From Clostridia bacterium (GTDB lineage: Bacteria > Bacillota > Clostridia > Oscillospirales > Ruminococcaceae), in NCBI GenBank assembly GCA_021152595.1, contig JAGKVC010000203.1, positions 1 through 5,050 of the forward strand: 5,050 nt of DNA. Reading direction: 5' to 3'. The notes beneath the pieces were generated by a model, which searched no databases, was not told the origin of the DNA, and was given only the letters and a program-made list of their open reading frames with translations. Every line of letters starts with the position of its first letter. The first letter of the stretch is position 1. Positions 1-5,050 of this stretch are shown here, one piece after another. A program made the position numbers and the translations under genes.

Positions 1-2
1 CC

Positions 3-1607
3 GTGAAACAGCCGGTTTATCAGGATACCGATGCAGCAAATGCTCCGATTTTTCAGGATGCGCAAAAGGAGGTATTCATGGGTAAGCATGGAAAGCTGTT
101 CCGTACCATGACCGGTATCGCAGCAGCAGTTGCCATATGCAGCATTGGCATTGCCGGTTATTTTGCAATTCATCCAAAAGTGAGCGATCAGCCGGATTCC
201 GTCGCATCCGCGATTCCGGATTCATCAGAGACCGGAGAACGAACCACAGTGACCGTCAGTGAAATCGGCGCAGTCACAACGCAAACAGAAACCAATCCGC
301 TTCCTGACGATTTTGAGGAAGAAACTGCACCGCCGCAGGATGATACAGAAGAAAACCCTGTGGATTGGTTAAATGATGAGCGTATGTTTGACGATAATAA
401 CTTCGCCAACGGCGCCGGATTTGTAAACGGCGATCCGGATTTGTCCGAAGTAATCAACAAACCTGTTGATGCTGAGAACGGGAAGAAAATGTCGCTCGAT
501 TTATCTATTCTGTACGAAATGGGCGGCAATGAAACAGCAACACAAATTCCTGCGACGGTTGTTCTGATGCAGGACGGTGAAATTATCCCGTTTGCACTGA
601 CTGAAAACGGAAAAGCGGAGACATCACAAACAGTGGAACTAGACATACCGGCAAACAAGTATACAAATGTGCTGACGCTCTATTTGATGAACGGTCTGAG
701 CGATCGTTCGATTGAGAAAACCATTGGGCTTCTCAGTGAGCTTGATGGCATCACGGTCATCAGACAGCGGGAGGAATCGGATCCGAATTGGACTCAGAAA
801 TATCTGGATGTGACATTGACCAGCGACCTGCTCACAAACGATGCGGATCTGTATGCTGAGATCTACGACAAAATCAGTGCGACCAGCGGAATCCAGTCAA
901 TCAAACGAAATCCTGAGCGTGAGGTCTGGGACACTAACAACGCCACACTCCAGAAGATCTGGTTCACACCGCACTGCCGTACTAATTACAGTACACTGAC
1001 CGCTGCTGTGACATACCACACCCCGAAGAAGCGGTTTCCGGTATCCGGAGATACGACCGCTACGACAAATGTCCAGCTTCATTGTGATAATCCGGATGAA
1101 AGCTCCGAACTCTCTGCGGCATGTTACATCGCTGCTGACGATGATTACATTGAATATCCTGAGGCGGTAAGAGGTGCAAACTTTTCCGGTGCAACCGGTA
1201 TTGCAATCGGAAAATGCCAGAACTACGGCTTTGATGCAGGACCGAATAAATACGCAATCAAAAATAATGCCTGGTCACATGCCGATCCGATCAACCGGAA
1301 TGAGATTTACCTCAAAGCACATTTCGATGAGAACAACATAATTGGTGAAATATTCCCGAAGCACTACTATGCGCTCGTGCTCTGCGACGGAAAACCGGTC
1401 GGGCTTGCAAACGGAAAGGACACGGTAATATTTGAAGCACGCAGCGAAACCACCTTAAATCTCAAGCTGACACTCGACAATTCAATCGCTGACGGTCAGC
1501 ATAGCTTCTCCGTCTTTCTCGCGGATGCTTCTGCGCAGCCCGCAGATGAAAACGCAGACAGAAAGTATTATCCTTGGGACAGCTCCGTCTTTGATGTGCA
1601 GTCATAA
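3..1607 (+). CDS. Membrane-anchored extracytoplasmic protein of unknown function (start uncertain, possibly 5' partial)
   Basis: I do not recognise a named family. The 534-residue reading has a polar N-terminal tail (1-36) ending in basic residues (KHGKLFR). One hydrophobic segment follows at about 37-56 (TGIAAAVAICSIGIAGYFAI), and the rest is outside the membrane, so this is a type II single-pass protein with a short cytoplasmic tail. Residues 58-155 form a Ser/Thr/Asp/Glu-rich, probably disordered linker. Two beta-rich modules, about 164-235 and 433-511, share a pattern in which a hydrophobic strand runs into a DG turn (LMQDGEIIPF, LVLCDGKPVG), followed by alternating hydrophobic strands. 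The ectodomain has several cysteines (C325, C361, C374, C405, C461). The frame is open to the window edge, so GTG at 3 may be an internal valine, a true start overlapping an upstream TGA (4-6), or upstream of a true ATG at 78 that has a good ribosome site. An anti-sigma or regulatory role for the tail would fit the topology, but no motif proves it. The stop TAA is followed by a strong terminator. Confidence 0.85.
   Translation: MKQPVYQDTDAANAPIFQDAQKEVFMGKHGKLFRTMTGIAAAVAICSIGIAGYFAIHPKVSDQPDSVASAIPDSSETGERTTVTVSEIGAVTTQTETNPLPDDFEEETAPPQDDTEENPVDWLNDERMFDDNNFANGAGFVNGDPDLSEVINKPVDAENGKKMSLDLSILYEMGGNETATQIPATVVLMQDGEIIPFALTENGKAETSQTVELDIPANKYTNVLTLYLMNGLSDRSIEKTIGLLSELDGITVIRQREESDPNWTQKYLDVTLTSDLLTNDADLYAEIYDKISATSGIQSIKRNPEREVWDTNNATLQKIWFTPHCRTNYSTLTAAVTYHTPKKRFPVSGDTTATTNVQLHCDNPDESSELSAACYIAADDDYIEYPEAVRGANFSGATGIAIGKCQNYGFDAGPNKYAIKNNAWSHADPINRNEIYLKAHFDENNIIGEIFPKHYYALVLCDGKPVGLANGKDTVIFEARSETTLNLKLTLDNSIADGQHSFSVFLADASAQPADENADRKYYPWDSSVFDVQS
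66..80 (+). promoter_or_regulatory. Shine-Dalgarno-like site before in-frame ATG at 78
   Basis: AAGGAGG at 66-72 lies five bases before an in-frame ATG (78-80). This would give a 509-residue version starting MGKHGKLFR directly before the membrane anchor, a normal signal-anchor N-terminus. The same bases can equally be codons for Gln-Lys-Glu-Val in the longer reading, and the 25 codons upstream are free of stops with ordinary codon choice. The site therefore supports the short start but does not prove it. Confidence 0.4.
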
Positions 1608-1612
1608 TCGAA

Positions 1613-1642
1613 AAGCCGCATACCGGAACAGGTATGCGGCTT
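1613..1642. terminator. Bidirectional intrinsic terminator between convergent genes
   Basis: A perfect inverted repeat GCCGCATACC (1615-1624) / GGTATGCGGC (1631-1640) has a six-base loop (GGAACA) and is extended by two A-T pairs to 1613-1642. On the + strand the stem is followed by TTCATTTT, and on the - strand by TTTTCGATT, so each direction has a T-rich tail. It sits 5 bases after the stop of the + strand gene and 4 bases after the feoAB stop (TAA, 1649-1647), as expected for a shared terminator of convergent genes. Confidence 0.9.
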
Positions 1643-1646
1643 CATT

Positions 1647-3689
1647 TTACAGCAGATGGGCGATTCCGGCGAGCAGCATGCAGAGGACTGTGCCAATCAG
1701 CGTTGGCAGCAGAAATGCAGCAAATGTCCAGCGGCGGCTGTGTGTCTCCTTGTAGACGGTCAACAGTGTAGTTGCGCAGGGGGAGTGGAATAACGTGAAT
1801 ATGAGGAAGCATGCTGCTGTTGTAAGCGTCCAGCCATGCGAAACAAGCAGCGTATGCAGGGAGCCGAGCGAATCATAATCGGTCAGCGTACCGGTACCGA
1901 GATATGCAGTCAGCGCAACCGGCAGAACGATCTCATTCGCCGGAAGACCGAGCAGAAATGCAAGCAGCATCACGCCGTCCAGACCGATCAATGCACCGAT
2001 CGGAGACATCAAATCCGATAGCCGCTGCAGCATTGTTTCACCTGAAAGATTCAGATTGGCAAGAATCCAGATCAGAAGGCTGACCGGCGCCGCAGTCATA
2101 ACCGCTCTGCCAAGCACAAAGACGGTACGATCCAGTACCGAGCGCAGAATCACATGTCCGATCTGCGGCTTACGGTAAGGCGGAAGCTCCAGTACAAATG
2201 ATGACGGCTGTCCGCGCAGGACTGTCCGCCCGAGAAATGCAGATGCAGCAAATGTCACACCGATACTGGATACAATCAGCGCTGTCATAATAGCCGCAGC
2301 TCTGAATGAAGAAAACATATCAGATCCAGCAAAGAACACTGTAACGATTGCAAGCAGCGCCGGAAATCTGCCGTTGCAGGGAACCAGTGCATTGGTCAGA
2401 ATCGCAATCAGGCGCTCGCGTTTGCTCTGGATAATCCGGCATTCTGTTACGCCGACTGCATTGCACCCAAATCCCATTGTCATTGTCAAAGCCTGCTTTC
2501 CGCAAGCCCTGCATCTTGCACAGCAGGAATCCAGATTGAACGCGATCCGCGGCAGAAAACCGGTATCCTCCAGCAGGGTGAACAGCGGAAAAAAGATCGC
2601 CATCGGCGGAAGCATCACAGACACCACCCAGCCCGTGCCGCGCAAAATGCCGTCAATCAGCGCGCCGGAAATCCAATTCGGCATGTGGATCAGTTCAGCC
2701 AGTTGATGCAGAACACGGCAGATGGTAAGGAACAGCTCTGAAAGCAGCGCCGAAGGATAGTTCGCGCCGACCATTGTCAGCCAGAATACACCAAGCAGCA
2801 GCATCACCATAATCGGATATTTCCAAAATGAACCTGCAAACAGGCGGTCAAGCCGGTCGTTGCCGCGATTTACATCTGACGGAATCTGTATGTTCTCTTC
2901 ACAGATCTGATTTGCTGCGCGCAATGCATCGGAATGTGTATATCCGTCAAAACCGTGATTCACCTCAGGCAAATGCTCCGTCAGTGCGAGCAGGGGATTC
3001 AGTGAGCGTTTCTGCTTGCCGCTGACACCGATCACCGGAATCCCCAGTCGTTCGGAAATACTGGTAAGATCGGGGACAACTTTCTTCTTCTTCGCCTCAT
3101 CCATCAGATTCATACACAGGATTACATGCTCATGTGCTGCCAGCAGCTCGATCGCAAGTGCAATACCGCGCACCGGACAGGTCGCATCGCAAACACAGAT
3201 CACGAGATCATGCCGAATCTCTCTGAGCAGATTAGCAGTAACGGCTTCCTCAGCAGTTTCAGTCCGGAGCGCATATGTACCCGGCGTATCCACACAGCGG
3301 ATCCGTTCGCCGTGATACATCAGCCAGCCCTCTGCACCGGCAACCGTCTTGCCGCACCAGTTGCCGGTATGCTGATGCAGACCTGTCAGCGCATTGAACA
3401 CGGTACTTTTCCCGACATTCGGATTCCCTGCAAGCAGATAGGTTTTCGTGTGTGTCAGCGGACGCACCAGTATATTCCGGCATTCCTCTGAGCGCAGCGC
3501 GAGCGTCACACCGTGAATCTCAAATGCAACCGGTGAGCCGCCGCATCCGCGCATTTTAACAGTCAATTCTGTTCCGGTAATAATACCAAGCTCTTCAAGG
3601 CGGCTGCATTCAGCGGCTGACGCATGTATTTCAGCAATCAAAGCACGCGTACCATCCGGCAGCGCCGATAACGGTTCTAATTCATTCAA
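1647..3689 (-). CDS. feoB: FeoA-FeoB fusion, ferrous iron transport protein
   Basis: GTP-dependent inner-membrane Fe(II) importer, 680 residues. Residues 5-76 form an SH3-like FeoA domain (RLEELGIITGTEL, then LALRSEECRNILV). The GTPase domain spans about 82-240: G1 GNPNVGKST (88-96), G2 Thr115 in GKTV, G3 DTPG (134-137), G4 NLMD (194-197) and a G5 candidate SGK (223-225). The membrane part from about 290 has roughly 8-9 hydrophobic segments. It carries the FeoB gate signatures LEDTGFLPR (373-381), GFGCN (406-410), PCNGRFP (437-443), GLPANEIV (581-588) and SPC (636-638). The fusion of FeoA to FeoB is visible directly. At 680 residues it is compact, since FeoB alone is often 700 or more, but no core motif is missing. 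The start is TTG: an in-frame TGA lies four codons upstream and the next Met (46) would remove half of FeoA. It lies 62 bases downstream of nspC on the same strand. No FeoC gene is visible. An unusual CCxxCxxC cluster is at 389-396. Confidence 0.95.
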   Translation of the reverse strand: MNELEPLSALPDGTRALIAEIHASAAECSRLEELGIITGTELTVKMRGCGGSPVAFEIHGVTLALRSEECRNILVRPLTHTKTYLLAGNPNVGKSTVFNALTGLHQHTGNWCGKTVAGAEGWLMYHGERIRCVDTPGTYALRTETAEEAVTANLLREIRHDLVICVCDATCPVRGIALAIELLAAHEHVILCMNLMDEAKKKKVVPDLTSISERLGIPVIGVSGKQKRSLNPLLALTEHLPEVNHGFDGYTHSDALRAANQICEENIQIPSDVNRGNDRLDRLFAGSFWKYPIMVMLLLGVFWLTMVGANYPSALLSELFLTICRVLHQLAELIHMPNWISGALIDGILRGTGWVVSVMLPPMAIFFPLFTLLEDTGFLPRIAFNLDSCCARCRACGKQALTMTMGFGCNAVGVTECRIIQSKRERLIAILTNALVPCNGRFPALLAIVTVFFAGSDMFSSFRAAAIMTALIVSSIGVTFAASAFLGRTVLRGQPSSFVLELPPYRKPQIGHVILRSVLDRTVFVLGRAVMTAAPVSLLIWILANLNLSGETMLQRLSDLMSPIGALIGLDGVMLLAFLLGLPANEIVLPVALTAYLGTGTLTDYDSLGSLHTLLVSHGWTLTTAACFLIFTLFHSPCATTLLTVYKETHSRRWTFAAFLLPTLIGTVLCMLLAGIAHLL

Positions 3690-3693
3690 ATAA

Positions 3694-3702
3694 TCACCCC
3701 TT
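3694..3702 (-). promoter_or_regulatory. Ribosome binding site of feoAB
   Basis: Reading the - strand, AAGGGGTGA ends four bases before the TTG start at 3689. It matches the full anti-Shine-Dalgarno complement AAGGAGGTGA with one A missing. It fixes the TTG start, because no other in-frame start codon lies between the upstream in-frame TGA and residue 46. Eight of its nine bases lie in the 3' arm of the hairpin at 3695-3735. Confidence 0.8.
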
Positions 3703-3735
3703 CATATCCTGATGTTACCAGAATATGAAGGGGTG
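3695..3735 (-). promoter_or_regulatory. Long hairpin masking the feoAB ribosome binding site
   Basis: On the - strand the arms CACCCCTTCATAT and ATATGAAGGGGTG are perfect complements (13 bp). The pairing continues inward through a U-G wobble and CTG/CAG to give a 17-bp stem closed by the seven-base loop GTAACAT. The hairpin begins 16 bases after the nspC stop and ends five bases before the feoAB start codon. Its 3' arm contains the AAGGGGTG of the feoAB ribosome site. The sequence after it (ATTATTTG) is only weakly T-rich, so a classical terminator is possible but not typical. It could be a translational switch, a partial terminator or processing barrier within the operon, or a DNA operator. 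It does not resemble the Fur, DtxR or MntR boxes I know. Confidence 0.7.
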
Positions 3736-3751
3736 TTCCGTTTGGTGCATA

Positions 3752-4873
3752 TCAAAAACGATTCTTGAAATCGCTGAAACCGAAATTCCGAAGGATCTTG
3801 CAGTTACCGTCCGTTTCACGGACAGCGACCGCAGGCATCGGCATTCCGGTATACATTTTGGCTTTCGTCAGCGTATTGATGGCCATATCCGAAAAGACGA
3901 GGCGTTCACCGATTTGCAGCGGATGATCAAACGAATAATCGCCGAAAACCTCCTCCGGCAGACAGCTTCTTCCGCCAATCCGGTAGGTATAGGGAAGTAC
4001 CGAAGGCTTATCCGCGCCAAGCAGCGGCGGACGATACCGAAGCTCCGTGACATCCGGCGTATGACAGACAGCCGAGGAATCGAGAATTGCAATCGGCATT
4101 TCGTTCTGCACAATATCGACGACCGATGTAACAAAATAGCCGACCTCCCAGACGACAGCCTCGCCCGGCTCAATATAAACCTTGAGGCCGTATTTTCGCT
4201 GGAGCATCGCAACAGTTTCCTCGAATTTTTCCATCTGATAGCCCTCGCGTGTCAGATGATGTCCGCCGCCGAGATTGATCCATTCCATTTCCGGCAGAAG
4301 TGCGCCGAATTTTTCGATTACAGCGTCAACCAGACGAACCAGCGCATCGGAATTCTGCTCGAACAGCGCATGAACATGGAGTCCGTTGATCATACGCCGC
4401 TGCGGCATCGGAAACTCTGCGATTGTCGTACCGAGACGGGAAAACCGCGCACACGGATCAAATTCGTCAAGCTGCTGGGAAAGATATTCCGGATTTACGC
4501 GGATGCCGACTGAAACATTATGCGTTTTTGCAACAACGCCGTATTTCGCAAGCTGCGACGGCGAATTAAAGGTCATATGATCACAAATCTCGACAAGCTG
4601 ATCGACTTCATCCGGCAGATAAGCTGTCTGAAACACATGGTTTTCGCCGTGAAAAAACAGATGCGAAAGCTGCGCTTCATACGCCGAGCAGGACGAAACG
4701 CCGTCCAGATAGCGTGAGATCATGGAATAAAACGGAAAAGAAGAAAAAGCCTTCTGCGCATAGAGAATCCGGCAGCCGGAACGCTGCCGAAGCGCATCCA
4801 GCATCATCAGATTCCCTTTCAGCTTTGCCTGATCAATCAGATAGCAAGGTGAGGGAAGGGCTGATTCAAGCAT
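3752..4873 (-). CDS. nspC: Carboxynorspermidine/carboxyspermidine decarboxylase
   Basis: Cytoplasmic PLP-dependent enzyme that removes CO2 from carboxynorspermidine or carboxyspermidine, the last step of the aspartate-semialdehyde route to norspermidine or spermidine. It has an alanine-racemase-like barrel followed by a beta domain. From the chosen start (373 residues, usual family length) I see LPSPCYLID near the N-terminus, the PLP lysine K41 in YAQKAFS, FNSPSQL (102-108), GLHVHALFEQN (164-174), the glycine loop LGGGHH (201-206), EPGEA (235-239), DSSAVCHTPDV (265-275) and the active-site cysteine C304 in GGRSCLPEEVFGDY. The family usually has CLAGD here, so LPEE is a small variation. I prefer the ATG at 4873 to the ATG at 4906, since it has a strong ribosome site while the upstream one has none and falls at the predicted transcription start. 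Its dehydrogenase partner is not in the window. Confidence 0.93.
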   Translation of the reverse strand: MLESALPSPCYLIDQAKLKGNLMMLDALRQRSGCRILYAQKAFSSFPFYSMISRYLDGVSSCSAYEAQLSHLFFHGENHVFQTAYLPDEVDQLVEICDHMTFNSPSQLAKYGVVAKTHNVSVGIRVNPEYLSQQLDEFDPCARFSRLGTTIAEFPMPQRRMINGLHVHALFEQNSDALVRLVDAVIEKFGALLPEMEWINLGGGHHLTREGYQMEKFEETVAMLQRKYGLKVYIEPGEAVVWEVGYFVTSVVDIVQNEMPIAILDSSAVCHTPDVTELRYRPPLLGADKPSVLPYTYRIGGRSCLPEEVFGDYSFDHPLQIGERLVFSDMAINTLTKAKMYTGMPMPAVAVRETDGNCKILRNFGFSDFKNRF

Positions 4874-4880
4874 GTTTTGT

Positions 4881-4889
4881 TCACCCCTT
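4881..4889 (-). promoter_or_regulatory. Ribosome binding site of nspC, decides the start
   Basis: On the - strand AAGGGGTGA ends seven bases before ATG at 4873. It is the same nine-base variant used by feoAB. The alternative in-frame ATG at 4906 is preceded by an A-rich stretch without a purine-rich ribosome site. No complementary CACCCC segment lies in the short leader, so here the site appears open. Confidence 0.75.
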
Positions 4890-4915
4890 TGCGAATTATC
4901 TTTCATCTGATTTTA

Positions 4916-4944
4916 AGTATATCATATTCTGCGCGATTTTGCAA
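4916..4944 (-). promoter_or_regulatory. Predicted sigma-A promoter of nspC (-feoAB)
   Basis: On the - strand, a -35 element TTGCAA (4944-4939), a 17-base spacer and a -10 element TATACT (4921-4916) preceded by TG to give an extended -10 (TGATATACT). Transcription would begin near 4909, giving a leader of about 35 bases to the nspC start at 4873. No comparable promoter is visible in the gap before feoAB, so this promoter probably serves both genes. Confidence 0.7.
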
Positions 4945-5001
4945 GTATTTCGATTGACTTTCTGCTGCAAATGCCAAATCTCGGAAAATCCGCCTGAACA
5001 C

Positions 5002-5030
5002 TTGCTTTTTTATTGTAAATGTGATATAAT
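5002..5030 (+). promoter_or_regulatory. Predicted sigma-A promoter for a divergent gene beyond the window
   Basis: -35 TTGCTT (5002-5007), a 17-base spacer and the consensus -10 TATAAT (5025-5030) with an upstream TG (TGATATAAT). It reads rightward into A+T-rich leader sequence that continues past the window end, so the gene it drives is not visible. It and the nspC promoter lie back to back, with their -35 elements about 57 bases apart. Confidence 0.75.
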
Positions 5031-5050
5031 AAAATAAATATATATTAGAT

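Noticed and set aside
188..658. 156-codon open frame on the - strand
   Set aside because: The serine-rich product is the mirror of the acidic, Thr/Glu-rich linker of the + strand gene, with no ribosome site or family resemblance.
3016..3491. Overlapping + strand open frames (3016-3315, 3126-3491) and a - strand frame (3259-3483) within feoAB
   Set aside because: They are shadows of the FeoA/GTPase coding region, which has intact motifs in its own frame.
3695..3735. Fur- or DtxR-type iron operator
   Set aside because: The inverted repeat is G/C-capped and does not match the Fur, DtxR/IdeR or MntR consensus patterns; its overlap with the ribosome site suggests an RNA role instead.
3690..3751. 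A separate promoter for feoAB in the 62-base gap
   Set aside because: Candidate -10-like words (TATTCT, GATATG) have no -35 at 16-18 bases. TTGATA is 24 bases from TATTCT, which is too far.
3725..4513. 262-codon open frame on the + strand, antisense to nspC
   Set aside because: It lies entirely opposite a clear nspC gene, its ATG falls inside the hairpin arm with no ribosome site, and the product is rich in Arg/His/Ile without recognisable domains. It is a codon shadow.
4714..5037. 107-codon open frame on the + strand running into the right-hand promoter
   Set aside because: It begins antisense inside nspC and runs through both predicted promoters. The Lys- and Ser-rich start has no ribosome site and the product has no domain.

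Overview
The window looks like chromosomal DNA from a Gram-positive, anaerobic gut-type Clostridium relative, most likely Ruminococcus or another Oscillospiraceae. The reasons are a moderate G+C content, Shine-Dalgarno-led genes, a Clostridia-type FeoA-FeoB fusion, a carboxynorspermidine decarboxylase, and a large exported protein of the sort common in Ruminococcus. The genus is an inference from gene style, not from a marker gene.

Layout. From the left edge to 1607 (+ strand) lies one long gene for a single-pass, extracytoplasmic protein of unknown function. It has a short cytoplasmic tail, one membrane anchor, an acidic linker and two apparently related beta-rich modules. Its true start is uncertain and may lie outside the window. 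A strong two-way terminator at 1613-1642 separates it from the convergent feoAB gene. FeoAB (3689 to 1647, - strand) is a ferrous-iron transporter with the accessory FeoA domain fused to the N-terminus of FeoB. Upstream of it on the same strand is nspC (4873 to 3752), a PLP-dependent carboxy(nor)spermidine decarboxylase of polyamine synthesis. The region from 4874 to the right edge is a divergent promoter region. One promoter reads left into nspC, and a second, near-consensus promoter reads right into a gene beyond the window.

How the parts work together. The nspC promoter is the only convincing one on the - strand, and the nspC-feoAB gap is 62 bases, so the two genes are probably co-transcribed. 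The most unusual element is in that gap: a 41-base, 17-bp near-perfect hairpin (3695-3735) whose 3' arm is the ribosome binding site of feoAB. As mRNA it would hide the signal needed to translate the iron transporter, so it is a candidate control point between polyamine and iron functions or a partial terminator. No mobile element, CRISPR array, tRNA or rRNA was seen.
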